Shown here: positions 12,001 through 21,877 of the stretch, piece by piece
Position numbering within the stretch: position 1 is the stretch's first letter
How the letters are laid out: the number at the start of each line of letters is the position of its first letter
From: Paraburkholderia bryophila
Lineage (GTDB): Bacteria > Pseudomonadota > Gammaproteobacteria > Burkholderiales > Burkholderiaceae
Direction of reading: 5' to 3'
DNA: 64,000 nucleotides
Assembly: GCF_013409255.1 (NCBI RefSeq)
Contig: NZ_JACCAS010000001.1
Location: 2,914,001-2,978,000 of the forward strand
The notes under the pieces: model-generated
The model's database searches: none
Seen by the model: only the letters and a program-made list of their open reading frames with translations
Told to the model about the DNA's origin: nothing
Position numbers and translations under genes: made by a program

Positions 12001-12493
12001 GGGCGAATTAATCTACGAGCGCGGTAACAAAGTGTTTCAGGTTGTAACGCCCGCCAGATAAGGCGTTGCGGGACATATTGCCAAATAAAAACGTTTTAAA
12101 CGTAAGTATTACCGATGACTTGCCCGCAATTTCATACGCCTGATTGATGCTATTCGCGACGCATGGCGCGGCGTAATCCATTCAGTCGATTCCGCATGAA
12201 ATAGTTGCATCCTCATCTTCTTTCTCAAGAATCGCCTGTGTTACATGGGCTTTTCCGGTTCGAGAAATTAATCAGATAAAACGAACTGCGGCGTGCTGCA
12301 TTGCGGAACGTCAAGCTAAGGAGAAGGCCGGGACGGGGCCGATTCATGGGAGGCAATACGGCCACATTGTTCGGCTTTCGCTTAACTCGTCGGCGTTCCG
12401 TTACATGATCCTGTGGGGGATGCGGCCCTATCAATGAGCCGAATCGCCGCCCGTTCTTCAAAAAACCGACCCGCACCGCTCAACCTGGCGGCT
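11807..12493. other. Long intergenic region between acyl-CoA ligase and pheC-like gene
   Basis: Apart from the candidate ncRNA, this stretch shows a perfect 13-base palindrome ACGTTTTAAACGT near 12092-12104 in a locally AT-rich patch. No believable coding frame is present; an 83-codon minus frame at 12225-12476 has no family features. Confidence 0.4.
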
Positions 12494-13288
12494 TTATTTC
12501 AGCCATTTATCCGAGATCGCCTGATATTCGCCCGTCGCGCGTGCAAGGTGCAGCCACTGGTCAACATACTGCTGGAACGTCACGTCGCCACGCGGCAGCA
12601 GCCAGGCTTTCTCACCGTACTGGAACGGTTTGTCAGGATGCACCGAACACAGGCCCGGATTCAGCTTTTGCTGCAGCAAGGTTTCCGACGCATCCGTCAC
12701 CATCACGTCGGCCTTGCCGGCCAGGATCTGCTTGAAGATCGTCACGTTGTCCGGATAAACAGTGAGGTTCGCATGCGGAAAGTATTGTTTCGCGAACCGT
12801 TCGTTGGTGCCGCCCGGGTTGACAATCACCCGCGTGCCCGGCTGGTCGATCTGCGCGACGGTTTGATACTTGTTGACGTCGTCGCAGCGAACAATCGGCG
12901 TTTTGCCGTCCACCATGTACGCCTGCGTGAAGAATGCGCGCTTTTGCCGTTCGAGCGTCGGCGACACCCCGCCCACGCCGATATCGCATTTGGCGACGAA
13001 GTCGTTCATCAGATTCGACCACGACGTTTTGACGTACTCCACCTTCACGCCGAGCGACTTGGCGAGCGACTCCGTCATGTCGATGTCGATGCCCTCGAAC
13101 TGGCCGTCCGGCTTGTAGAACGAGTAAGGCTTGTAGTCGCCGGTCGTGCACGCGCGCAGCGTGCCGCGCGCAAGAATGTCGTCGAGCCGGGAGGGCGCCG
13201 CGGCGGTGCTGGTCTGCGCCACGGCCACCCCTGCGTGCATCAAAACCCCGGCCAGTGCGCCGAGCAGTGCGAGTGCTGCCTTGTTCAT
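12494..13288 (-). CDS. pheC: Periplasmic cyclohexadienyl/arogenate dehydratase (PheC-like)
   Basis: Encodes 264 residues with an N-terminal signal peptide (cleavage near AVAQ, residue 25) and the type-3 solute-binding fold. The pattern TTGDYKPYSFYKPDGQFEGI, then NPGGTNERFAKQYFP, YPDNVTIFKQILAGKADVMV and VDQWLHLARATGEY follows Pseudomonas PheC closely, beyond what generic amino-acid binding proteins share. The glutamate in VTDASET aligns with the catalytic Glu of PheC. The enzyme decarboxylates/dehydrates prephenate or L-arogenate to phenylpyruvate or phenylalanine in the periplasm. No transporter permease genes are adjacent, which also favours an enzyme over an ABC binding protein. Confidence 0.78.
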   Translation of the reverse strand: MNKAALALLGALAGVLMHAGVAVAQTSTAAAPSRLDDILARGTLRACTTGDYKPYSFYKPDGQFEGIDIDMTESLAKSLGVKVEYVKTSWSNLMNDFVAKCDIGVGGVSPTLERQKRAFFTQAYMVDGKTPIVRCDDVNKYQTVAQIDQPGTRVIVNPGGTNERFAKQYFPHANLTVYPDNVTIFKQILAGKADVMVTDASETLLQQKLNPGLCSVHPDKPFQYGEKAWLLPRGDVTFQQYVDQWLHLARATGEYQAISDKWLK

Positions 13289-13505
13289 GGAGTCTCCTTG
13301 TGTGCGTGTAATTGTCCGGTAAGGTGGTCGGATAATAGCCCGGCAATTCGGGCTTGAACATTAGCCGTTCAGCTGAGTCGTCATGGGCATTGGGCGCCAC
13401 CAGGCGCGGCCGCCGGCCGGTTGCGCAACAGTTATTGCCCGCATCAAGCGCGATGCCGGGAGCCGGGTCCGGTAAAATGCCCCTTTGCCCTCAGTCGTAC
13501 GCACC

Positions 13506-14606
13506 GTGGCCCATAAACTCCTGAACGACACTTTCCTGCGCGCGCTGCTGCGCCAGCCGACCGACTACACGCCGATCTGGTTGATGCGGCAAGCTGGCCG
13601 CTATCTGCCGGAATACAACGCCACACGTGGCCGCGCGGGCAGTTTCCTTGGGCTCGCGAAGAACCCGGCGTTCGCAACGGAGGTCACGCTGCAACCGCTC
13701 GAGCGCTATCCGCTCGACGCCGCCATTCTGTTTTCCGACATCCTCACGGTGCCGGACGCCATGGGCCTCGGCCTCGAGTTCGTCACGGGAGAGGGGCCGA
13801 AATTCGCCCGCCCGGTGCGCACCGAAGACGACGTCGCGCGTCTCGCGGTGCCGGATATCGACGCCACGCTGCGCTACGTGACCGACGCCGTGCGTGAAAT
13901 CCGCACCGCGCTCACGGACGCACAAGGCCGCCAGCGCGTGCCGCTGATCGGCTTTTCGGGCAGCCCGTGGACGCTCGCGTGCTACATGGTTGAAGGTGGC
14001 GGTTCGGCCGACTTCCGCACCGTCAAATCGATGCTCTACGCGCGCCCGGACCTGATGCATCGCATTCTCGAGATCAATGCGCGCTCGGTGGCGGCGTACC
14101 TGAACGCGCAGATCGAAGCCGGCGCGCAAGCCGTCATGATTTTCGACACGTGGGGCGGGGCACTGGCTGACGGCATCTACCAACGCTTCTCGTTGCAGTA
14201 CATCCAGCAGGTGGTGAGCCAGTTGAAGCGCGAACACGACGGCGAAAAAGTGCCGGTGATCACCTTCACGAAGGGCGGCGGCCTGTGGCTCGACGAAATC
14301 GCCGAGATCGGCGTGGACGCGGTCGGCCTCGACTGGACCGTGAATCTCTCCAAAGCGCGCGAACGTGTCGGCGGTAAGGTGGCGCTGCAGGGCAATATCG
14401 ACCCGTCGGTGCTGTTTGCGCCGCCGGCGGCGATCCGCATGGAAGCGCGCGCCGTGCTCGACAGCTTCGGCAATCATCCGGGCCATGTCTTCAATCTGGG
14501 CCACGGCATCTCGCAATTCACGCCGCCGGAAAATGTCGCCGAGCTCGTTGACGAAGTGCATCGTCATAGCCGGGCGATTCGAAGCGGCGCGCATGCACCG
14601 GCGTGA
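13506..14606 (+). CDS. hemE: Uroporphyrinogen decarboxylase (HemE)
   Basis: Encodes about 366 residues. HemE removes four carboxyl groups from uroporphyrinogen III to give coproporphyrinogen III in haem synthesis. The two family signatures are visible: [20 protein letters not shown] near the N-terminus and [19 protein letters not shown] at about residue 150. The C-terminal HNLGHGI-like motif occurs as [15 protein letters not shown]. The start is GTG 13506 ([15 protein letters not shown]), the usual Burkholderia N-terminus. An upstream TTG at 13485 would add seven residues without support. The sequence GGTAAAATG at about 13470 may be a -10 element. Confidence 0.96.
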   Translation: MAHKLLNDTFLRALLRQPTDYTPIWLMRQAGRYLPEYNATRGRAGSFLGLAKNPAFATEVTLQPLERYPLDAAILFSDILTVPDAMGLGLEFVTGEGPKFARPVRTEDDVARLAVPDIDATLRYVTDAVREIRTALTDAQGRQRVPLIGFSGSPWTLACYMVEGGGSADFRTVKSMLYARPDLMHRILEINARSVAAYLNAQIEAGAQAVMIFDTWGGALADGIYQRFSLQYIQQVVSQLKREHDGEKVPVITFTKGGGLWLDEIAEIGVDAVGLDWTVNLSKARERVGGKVALQGNIDPSVLFAPPAAIRMEARAVLDSFGNHPGHVFNLGHGISQFTPPENVAELVDEVHRHSRAIRSGAHAPA

Positions 14607-15070
14607 TGCTGTAATCGTTACCGTTTTTGCTGCAACGCGGCAAAGTGGGCTCTCGCTCTAAGGGAAAATTGGCATGCCACAGGCCGTCGGATGGCGGTCC
14701 TGAGAAAGTCAAGACTTGACTTATGCACATTCTTCACGCTGCGGCGCGGTAGAAGCTTTCGTCGTACCGTGGCCCTTGCACTTTGCCGGCGCATTTGATC
14801 TAAGCCTTGTCTGGCAAGGGTTTCAGGGGTTCGCGGCGAAACGTGCGGAAACCCACAGAACGCCGCTGCGGCGCGCTTCGCGGGCCTTTCCAGCGAAGTT
14901 CTCAACAAAGTTATCCACAGGCACGCGGACCGATTGCAATTGTTCAGCCGAATCCAAAACTTAGCGCCGAAATTGAAGTTTTACTTTAACTTCGACGGGT
15001 TCGGCACGCGCTCAACATGCACGGAGATGCGGCGTCGTGCCGCGCCGGTGCATCCGCTTCGGCTTGCCGC
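14607..15070. other. Intergenic region upstream of priA
   Basis: No gene is seen. It contains a perfect 17-base palindrome AAGTCAAGACTTGACTT (14706-14722) and a consensus DnaA box (14911-14919). It becomes AT-richer just before priA. If the start of PriA is placed at 15017, the region shortens by 54 bp. Confidence 0.45.
14911..14919 (+). promoter_or_regulatory. Consensus DnaA box
   Basis: TTATCCACA matches the DnaA consensus exactly. It lies about 160 bp upstream of priA, the replication-restart helicase gene. I saw no second box nearby, so it is more likely a regulatory or titration site than an origin. Confidence 0.45.
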
Positions 15071-17317
15071 GTGAGCGACGTGTTCGTCCGCGTTGCGCTG
15101 GATCATCCGCTGCCGACGCTGTTCGACTACCGGTGCGACACGCCCGAACTCGCCGAGCCCGGCATGCTGGTCAGCGTGCCGTTCGGCAAGCGCCACGTGG
15201 TGGGGCTCGTCTGCGAAGTAACCGCTCACAGTGACGTGCCGTCCGACCGGCTCCGCGCCGTGAGCGCCGTATGCACGGCGTGTCCACCGGTGTCGGCGGA
15301 ATGGCTCGCGTTGGCCGCCTTCGCCGCGGACTACTATCAACGCGGCCTCGGCGAAGTCGCGCTGCCGGCGTTGCCTCAGGCGCTGCGCGACGCTTCGCGT
15401 TGGTCGCGCCTGTTCGCGCCCGAAGAGCGCTACAGCCTCACGTCCGAAGGGCGCGCGGCGTTGCCCGACGCGTTGCCGGCGCGCGCCAGCGCGCTGCGCA
15501 AGCTCGCCCAGGCACTTACCGAAGCCGATTTCCTGCTGGCCGCCGACGCACGTGCGCTGCACCCGAAAGCAATCGCAACCTTCGAAGCATGGCTAACGCA
15601 AGGCTGGGTTGCGCTGGAGGTGATCGAGGCGGCCGACGTAGTCGGCGCAGCGGCATCACCGGAGACGCCCGCGCCCACGCTACCCAAGCTTACCGACGAA
15701 CAAGCCGTCGCCGTCGAGGCCATTCGCGACGCGAACGGTTTCGCGCCGTTCCTGCTGCACGGCGTGACGGGCAGCGGCAAAACCGAGGTCTATCTACGCG
15801 CGCTCGCCGAAATTCTCGCGGCCAAGCCGGACGCCCAGGCGCTCGTCCTCGTCCCCGAAATCAATCTGACACCGCAATTCGAGGCGGCCTTCCGCGCCCG
15901 CTTTGCCGCGCTCGAAGGGACGTCGATCGTCACGCTGCACAGCGGTCTCGCGGAAGGCGAACGCGCGCGCAACTGGTTCGCCGCGCACACCGGTCGCGCC
16001 CGTATCGTGCTCGGCACGCGGCTCGCGATCCTCGCGTCGCTGCCGAAGCTGGCGGTGATCGTCGTCGATGAAGAACACGATCCGGCCTACAAGCAGCAGG
16101 AAGGTTTGCGCTATTCGGCGCGCGATCTGGCGATCTATCGCGCCAAGCAACTGGGTTTGCCGGTCGTGCTCGGCTCGGCGACGCCGTCGCTGGAAAGCTG
16201 GTGGCAGGCCGACCAGGGGCGCTACAAGCGCCTCACGCTGTCGCGCCGAGCGGTGGCGGACGCCGTGTTGCCCACCGTTAGGCTGATCGATCTGGAAGAA
16301 GAGCGGAGGCGCGGACGGGCGTCGGTGGAAGGTCTGTCAGGGCCGCTGATTGCCGCGCTGAAGGCCCGGCTTGAACGCGGCGAGCAAAGCCTCGTATTCC
16401 TGAACCGTCGCGGCTACGCGCCGCAACTTGCCTGCGACGCCTGCGGCTGGGTCGCCGGTTGTCCGCGCTGTAGCGCTTACGTGGTGCTGCACAAGCCCGA
16501 GCGTGCGCTGCGTTGCCACCACTGCGGCTGGGAGTCGCGCATTCCGCGCTCGTGTCCCGAGTGCGGCAACGTCGACATCGAGCCGATGGGGCGCGGCACG
16601 CAACGCGTCGAAGAAACGCTCGCGAGCGCGGTGCCCGGCGCCCGCGTGTTGCGCATCGACGCCGACAGCACGCGCCGCAAAGGCAGCGCGCAGGCGCTGT
16701 TCTCCGACGTTCACGCCGGCGAAGTCGATATTCTGGTCGGTACGCAGATGATCGCGAAGGGCCACGACTTTCAGCGCGTGTCGCTGGTGGGGGTGCTGAA
16801 CGCGGACACCGCGCTGTTTTCGCACGACTTCCGCGCGAGCGAGCGTCTCTTCGCGCAACTCATGCAGGTGAGCGGCCGGGCCGGCCGCTCAGGTTTGCCC
16901 GGCGAAGTACTGGTGCAGACGCGTTATCCGCGCCACGCGCTGTATCACGCGTTGGGTCGTCACGACTACGTCGGCTTCGCCAATTCGACCTTGGCCGAGC
17001 GCCGCGACGCGCATTTGCCACCGTTCGTTTATCAGGCCCTGCTGCGCGCCGAAGGGCGCACGCTCGAGGCCGCGATTGCGTTCCTGCAACAGGCCGCCGC
17101 GGCGCTGACCGGCATTCCGGCCGCTGAACGCGTGACCGTCTACGACGCAGTGCCGCTCACCATCGTCAAGGTGATGCACGTACATCGCGCGCAGTTGCTG
17201 ATCGAAAGCGCGTCAAGGGCGGCTTTGCAGGCAACTTTGCGCGGGTGGCAGCCGCTGCTGCGCGGCTTGAAAGGCGTGCTGCGCTGGAGTGTCGAAGTCG
17301 ATCCACTCGACATCTGA
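15071..17317 (+). CDS. priA: Primosomal protein N' / replication-restart helicase (PriA)
   Basis: Encodes about 748 residues. PriA recognises stalled or D-loop forks and reloads the DnaB helicase. The 3'-end-binding domain begins at once (VFVRVALDHPLPTLFDYR). The helicase core has Walker A GVTGSGKTEVYL and the DEEH box VVDEEHDPAYKQQEG. It also has GSATPSLES and eight zinc-binding cysteines between CDACGWVAGCPRC and RSCPECG. Motif VI appears as QVSGRAGR. The start is GTG 15071 (VSDVFVRV). The frame is open to ATG 15017, which would add 18 low-complexity residues. Confidence 0.95.
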   Translation: MSDVFVRVALDHPLPTLFDYRCDTPELAEPGMLVSVPFGKRHVVGLVCEVTAHSDVPSDRLRAVSAVCTACPPVSAEWLALAAFAADYYQRGLGEVALPALPQALRDASRWSRLFAPEERYSLTSEGRAALPDALPARASALRKLAQALTEADFLLAADARALHPKAIATFEAWLTQGWVALEVIEAADVVGAAASPETPAPTLPKLTDEQAVAVEAIRDANGFAPFLLHGVTGSGKTEVYLRALAEILAAKPDAQALVLVPEINLTPQFEAAFRARFAALEGTSIVTLHSGLAEGERARNWFAAHTGRARIVLGTRLAILASLPKLAVIVVDEEHDPAYKQQEGLRYSARDLAIYRAKQLGLPVVLGSATPSLESWWQADQGRYKRLTLSRRAVADAVLPTVRLIDLEEERRRGRASVEGLSGPLIAALKARLERGEQSLVFLNRRGYAPQLACDACGWVAGCPRCSAYVVLHKPERALRCHHCGWESRIPRSCPECGNVDIEPMGRGTQRVEETLASAVPGARVLRIDADSTRRKGSAQALFSDVHAGEVDILVGTQMIAKGHDFQRVSLVGVLNADTALFSHDFRASERLFAQLMQVSGRAGRSGLPGEVLVQTRYPRHALYHALGRHDYVGFANSTLAERRDAHLPPFVYQALLRAEGRTLEAAIAFLQQAAAALTGIPAAERVTVYDAVPLTIVKVMHVHRAQLLIESASRAALQATLRGWQPLLRGLKGVLRWSVEVDPLDI

Positions 17318-17362
17318 CGGCCAACGCGCGTCATTCGCAGCACGCGCACCAATCAACTCAAA

Positions 17363-17533
17363 TCAATCGTTCAACGCTGTCCGCGTATCGCCGGCCGATG
17401 CACGCGATGCCGCGCGCGTGCGTCCTTCGACCGCCGAGCGTTTGTCCGCGCCGCCCGTTGCGCCACGAATAAACAGCACCGCGCAAGTCGCACACATTGC
17501 CCAGATGCCCAATACCACCAGCCACTTTTCCAT
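17363..17533 (-). CDS. Small predicted membrane protein (56 residues)
   Basis: The minus strand has an ATG at 17533 with AGAGGA eight bases upstream and a stop at 17363. It encodes 56 residues. The first 23 form one hydrophobic segment (KWLVVLGIWAMCATCAVLFI) followed by RGA and a basic, Ala/Ser/Arg-rich tail. This is a typical layout for a small single-pass inner-membrane protein with a cytoplasmic C-terminus. Similar short single-pass proteins occur in Burkholderia genomes, but I know no function. It converges with priA. It is below common gene-calling length limits, so it may be missed by automatic annotation. Confidence 0.6.
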   Translation of the reverse strand: MEKWLVVLGIWAMCATCAVLFIRGATGGADKRSAVEGRTRAASRASAGDTRTALND

Positions 17534-17740
17534 TTCACCGATCCTCTAAAACGCCAAACCCCGTTTCGTTTTTTTGCGTGCCGTGAGGCCGCTTGCCGCC
17601 CTGTTCTCTATAACGGCGCGCCGTCCCGTTTGATAAGGGTAAAAGCAAAAAGAATCACGCCAGGGAAAGTACTGATCGAAACCCGCTCCGCCGCACGCGG
17701 CGCCGTCGGGCGCAAACCCCCGCCCCGCAAGGATTTAAAG

Positions 17741-17778
17741 AAGGTGCAACCATATGTTTGGTATGGTTGCACCTTTTT
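17741..17778 (+). promoter_or_regulatory. Probable PutA operator (inverted GTTGCA sites) upstream of putA
   Basis: AAGGTGCAACCATA (17741-17754) and TATGGTTGCACCTT (17762-17775) form perfect 14-base arms around TGTTTGG. Each arm contains GTTGCA in opposite orientation. This is the established core recognition motif of the PutA ribbon-helix-helix domain in E. coli. The palindrome lies 75 bp upstream of putA. A T-run follows, so the RNA could also form a terminator-like hairpin. Confidence 0.7.
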
Positions 17779-17849
17779 ATTGAGAGGCGTACGATTCGCC
17801 AACTTTTAGTCTTTCGCCGGGCATTCGTCTGGTATCCGAAGAAGGAAAC

Positions 17850-20800
17850 ATGGCTAGCACCACCCTTGGCGTCAAGGTCGACGACCTCCTGCGTTCCCGG
17901 CTGAAAGATGCCGCCACTCGCCTCGAACGCACTCCGCATTGGCTCATCAAGCAGGCGATCTTCGCTTACCTCGAAAAGATCGAGCACGGCCAATTGCCGC
18001 CGGAGTTGTCCGGGGTAACGGGTTCCGCCGACCTGGCCGATGGCGCCGCGGTCGAACAGGAAGAAGACGGTGCGTCGCATCCGTTCCTCGACTTCGCGCA
18101 AAACGTGCAACCGCAGTCGGTGCTGCGCGCGGCGATCACCGCCGCTTACCGCCGTCCGGAGCCGGAGTGCGTGCCGTTCCTGCTGGGTCAGGCGCGCTTG
18201 CCGGCCAACCTCGCCGGCGACGTGCAAGCCATGGCTCACAAGCTGGTCGAGACACTGCGTACGAAGAGCAAGGGTGGCGGCGTCGAAGGGCTGATCCACG
18301 AATTCTCGCTGTCGAGCCAGGAAGGCGTCGCGCTGATGTGCCTCGCCGAAGCGCTGCTGCGTATTCCTGACCGCGCCACGCGTGACGCGCTGATTCGCGA
18401 CAAGATCAGCAAGGGCGACTGGAAGTCGCACGTCGGCCAGGCGCCGTCGCTGTTCGTCAACGCCGCGACGTGGGGTTTGATGATCACCGGCAAGCTGGTG
18501 ACGACCAATAGCGAAACGAGTCTTTCGTCGGCGCTCACGCGTTTGATCGGCAAGGGCGGCGAGCCGTTGATCCGCAAGGGCGTGGACATGGCGATGCGCC
18601 TGATGGGCGAGCAGTTCGTCACCGGCGAGAACATCTCCGAAGCGCTGGCCAACAGCCGTAAGTACGAAGCGCGCGGTTTCCGCTACTCGTACGACATGCT
18701 CGGCGAGGCGGCCACTACCGAAGCCGACGCGCAGCGCTACTACGCGTCGTACGAGCAGGCGATCCACGCGATCGGCAAGGCCGCCGGCGGCCGTGGCATC
18801 TACGAAGGCCCGGGCATTTCGATCAAGCTCTCCGCGCTGCACGCACGCTACTCGCGTTCGCAGCAGGAACGCACCATGAGCGAACTGCTGCCGCGCGTGC
18901 GCTCGCTCGCGATCCTCGCGCGCCGTTACGACATCGGTTTGAACATCGACGCCGAAGAGGCCGACCGCCTCGAAATCTCGCTGGATCTGCTCGAAGCGCT
19001 GTGCTTCGATCCGGAACTGGCGGGCTGGAACGGCATCGGTTTCGTGATCCAGGCGTATCAGAAGCGCTGCCCGTTCGTGATCGATTACGTGATCGATCTG
19101 GCGCGCCGCAGCCGTCATCGCGTGATGGTGCGCCTCGTGAAGGGCGCGTACTGGGACACCGAAATCAAGCGTGCGCAAGTGGACGGCCTCGAAGGCTATC
19201 CGGTCTACACGCGCAAGATCTATACGGACGTGTCGTACCTCGCCTGCGCGAAGAAGCTGCTCGGCGCGCCGGACGCGGTGTATCCGCAGTTCGCCACGCA
19301 CAACGCGCACACGCTGTCGGCGATCTATCACCTCGCGGGCAACAACTACTATCCCGGCCAGTACGAGTTCCAGTGCCTGCACGGCATGGGCGAACCGCTG
19401 TACGAAGAAGTGACCGGCCCGCTGTCCGCTGGGAAGCTGAACCGTCCGTGCCGCGTGTACGCGCCGGTCGGCACGCATGAAACGCTGCTCGCGTATCTCG
19501 TGCGCCGTCTGCTGGAGAACGGCGCGAACACGTCGTTCGTGAATCGTATCGCCGACGAAAACGTCGCTATTAAAGACCTGATCGCCGACCCGTCCGACGA
19601 AGCGTCGAAGATCACGCCGCTCGGCGCGCCGCACGCGAAGATTCCGCTGCCGCGCAATCTGTTCGGCGCCGAGCGTCTCAATTCAATGGGCCTCGATCTG
19701 TCGAACGAACACCGGCTGGCGTCGCTGTCGTCGGCGTTGCTGGCGAGCGCGCATCATCCGTGGCGCGCCGCGCCGATGCTCGAGGACAACGAGATCGCCG
19801 TGGGCACCGCACGCGACGTGCGCAATCCCGCCGATCAGCGCGACCTCGTCGGCACGGTGGTCGAATCGACGCCGGAGCACGTGAGCGCCGCGTTGGCTCA
19901 CGCCGTGGCCGCCGCGCCGATCTGGCAAGCCACGCCGGTCGATGCGCGCGCCGATTGCCTTGCCCGTGCCGCCGATCTGCTCGAAGCGCAGATGCACACG
20001 CTGATGGGTCTGGTGGTGCGCGAAGCCGGCAAGTCGCTGGCGAATGCCGTCGCGGAAATCCGCGAAGCGATCGACTTTCTGCGCTACTACTCGACGCAGA
20101 TTCGCAACGAGTTTTCGAACGACACGCATCGGCCGCTCGGCCCGGTGGTTTGTATCAGCCCGTGGAATTTCCCGCTGGCGATTTTCATGGGCCAGGTGGC
20201 CGCGGCGCTCGCCGCCGGCAACACCGTGCTCGCGAAGCCGGCTGAGCAAACGCCGCTGATCGCCGCGCAAGCCGTGCGAATTCTGCGCGAAGCCGGCGTG
20301 CCGGCCGGTGCGGTGCAACTGCTGCCGGGCAACGGCGAAACGGTCGGTGCCGCGTTGGTGGCCGATCCGCGGACCCGCGCGGTGATGTTCACCGGCTCGA
20401 CCGAAGTCGCGCGTCTGATCAACAAGACGCTGTCGAGTCGCCTCGATCCGGACGGCAAGCCGATTCCGCTGATCGCCGAAACGGGCGGCCAGAACGCGAT
20501 GATCGTCGACTCCTCTGCGCTCGCCGAACAGGTGGTGGCGGACGTGTTGCAGTCGTCGTTCGATTCGGCCGGTCAACGGTGTTCCGCGTTGCGCGTTCTT
20601 TGTCTGCAGGACGATGTCGCGGACCGCACGCTCGAAATGCTGACCGGCGCGATGCGCGAACTGGCGGTGGGTAATCCGGACCGTTTGTCGATCGACGTCG
20701 GTCCGGTGATCGACCTCGACGCGAAGCGCGGTATCGACGCGCACGTCGCGGCGATGCGCGAGAAAGGCCGCAAGATCGAACAACTGCCGATGCCGGACGG

Positions 20801-21788
20801 CTGCGCGCAAGGCACCTTCGTGCCGCCGACGCTGATCGAGCTCGACAGCATCGACGAACTGAAGCGCGAAGTGTTCGGCCCGGTGCTGCACGTGGTGCGT
20901 TATCGCCGCAGCCAGTTGGACAAGTTGCTCGAACAGATCCGCACGACGGGTTACGGCCTGACGCTCGGCATTCACACGCGGATCGACGAAACGATCGCTC
21001 ACGTGATCAGCCGCGCGCACGTCGGCAATATTTATGTGAACCGCAACGTGATCGGCGCGGTGGTGGGTGTGCAGCCGTTCGGCGGCGAAGGTCTGTCGGG
21101 CACGGGTCCGAAAGCGGGCGGCGCGTTGTATCTGCAACGTCTGCTGGCCAAGCGTCCGGCTGGTTTGCCGAAGTCGCTGGCGCAGTCGTTGATCGCCGAC
21201 GTACCGCAAGGCAATGAAAACAGCGACAATCCGTCCGCCGCGCTGACCGCGTTGCGTGACTGGCTGATCGCCGAACGTCAGCCGCAATTGGCCGCACGTT
21301 GCGACGGCTATCTGTCGCATGTGCCGGCAGGAGCAACGGCGGTATTGTCGGGGCCCACCGGCGAGCGCAACACCTACACGCTGGGCGCGCGCGGCACGGT
21401 GCTGTGTGTGGCGTCGACGGCGAGCGGCGCGCGCGTGCAGTTCGCTGCGGCGCTGGCTACCGGAAATCACGCGTTGTTCGAAGGCGCGGCCGGCGAACAA
21501 TTGGTGTCGCAACTGCCCGCCTCGCTGAAGTCGCATGCGAGCGTGAAGAAGAGTGCCGACACACCGTTCGACGCCGTGCTGTTTGAGGGCGATAGCGACG
21601 AATTGCTCGCGCTGGTGAAGGAAGTGGCGAAGCGCACCGGGCCGATCGTGTCGGTGCAAGGCGTCGCGGCGCGCGCGCTGGAAAGCGGCGACGAGGACTA
21701 CACGCTGGAGCGTCTGCTGACGGAACGCTCGGTCAGCGTGAATACCGCGGCAGCCGGCGGTAATGCGAATTTGATGACGATTGGTTGA
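17850..21788 (+). CDS. putA: Trifunctional PutA: repressor, proline dehydrogenase, P5C dehydrogenase
   Basis: Encodes 1312 residues, the length of trifunctional PutA. Residues 1-47 form the ribbon-helix-helix repressor (TTLGVKVDDLLRSRLK, then TPHWLIKQAIFAYLEK). The FAD-dependent proline dehydrogenase barrel follows at about 250-600, with GIYEGPGISIKLSALHARY, LNIDAEEADRLEISLDLLE and RLVKGAYWDTEIKRAQ. The aldehyde dehydrogenase module has its glutamate in AETGGQNAM (about 877) and catalytic cysteine in SAGQRCSALRV (about 911). The C-terminus ends with the typical RSVSVNTAAAGGNANLMTIG. It converts proline to glutamate at the membrane. Free of proline it probably represses its own promoter through the palindrome upstream. 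Confidence 0.97.
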   Translation: MASTTLGVKVDDLLRSRLKDAATRLERTPHWLIKQAIFAYLEKIEHGQLPPELSGVTGSADLADGAAVEQEEDGASHPFLDFAQNVQPQSVLRAAITAAYRRPEPECVPFLLGQARLPANLAGDVQAMAHKLVETLRTKSKGGGVEGLIHEFSLSSQEGVALMCLAEALLRIPDRATRDALIRDKISKGDWKSHVGQAPSLFVNAATWGLMITGKLVTTNSETSLSSALTRLIGKGGEPLIRKGVDMAMRLMGEQFVTGENISEALANSRKYEARGFRYSYDMLGEAATTEADAQRYYASYEQAIHAIGKAAGGRGIYEGPGISIKLSALHARYSRSQQERTMSELLPRVRSLAILARRYDIGLNIDAEEADRLEISLDLLEALCFDPELAGWNGIGFVIQAYQKRCPFVIDYVIDLARRSRHRVMVRLVKGAYWDTEIKRAQVDGLEGYPVYTRKIYTDVSYLACAKKLLGAPDAVYPQFATHNAHTLSAIYHLAGNNYYPGQYEFQCLHGMGEPLYEEVTGPLSAGKLNRPCRVYAPVGTHETLLAYLVRRLLENGANTSFVNRIADENVAIKDLIADPSDEASKITPLGAPHAKIPLPRNLFGAERLNSMGLDLSNEHRLASLSSALLASAHHPWRAAPMLEDNEIAVGTARDVRNPADQRDLVGTVVESTPEHVSAALAHAVAAAPIWQATPVDARADCLARAADLLEAQMHTLMGLVVREAGKSLANAVAEIREAIDFLRYYSTQIRNEFSNDTHRPLGPVVCISPWNFPLAIFMGQVAAALAAGNTVLAKPAEQTPLIAAQAVRILREAGVPAGAVQLLPGNGETVGAALVADPRTRAVMFTGSTEVARLINKTLSSRLDPDGKPIPLIAETGGQNAMIVDSSALAEQVVADVLQSSFDSAGQRCSALRVLCLQDDVADRTLEMLTGAMRELAVGNPDRLSIDVGPVIDLDAKRGIDAHVAAMREKGRKIEQLPMPDGCAQGTFVPPTLIELDSIDELKREVFGPVLHVVRYRRSQLDKLLEQIRTTGYGLTLGIHTRIDETIAHVISRAHVGNIYVNRNVIGAVVGVQPFGGEGLSGTGPKAGGALYLQRLLAKRPAGLPKSLAQSLIADVPQGNENSDNPSAALTALRDWLIAERQPQLAARCDGYLSHVPAGATAVLSGPTGERNTYTLGARGTVLCVASTASGARVQFAAALATGNHALFEGAAGEQLVSQLPASLKSHASVKKSADTPFDAVLFEGDSDELLALVKEVAKRTGPIVSVQGVAARALESGDEDYTLERLLTERSVSVNTAAAGGNANLMTIG

Positions 21789-21877
21789 GCGACCCTCTTT
21801 CCGATCTTTTCAACAAAACGGAAGCGGTACGGCGACCCCGAAACCGCTCCATCCACACCTGGTACCAAGGAGAAGCT

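Noticed and set aside
19683..21659. 658-codon minus-strand open frame opposite putA (also 17655-19634)
   Set aside because: Composition is His/Arg/Gln-rich without domain features; the opposite strand encodes intact PutA.
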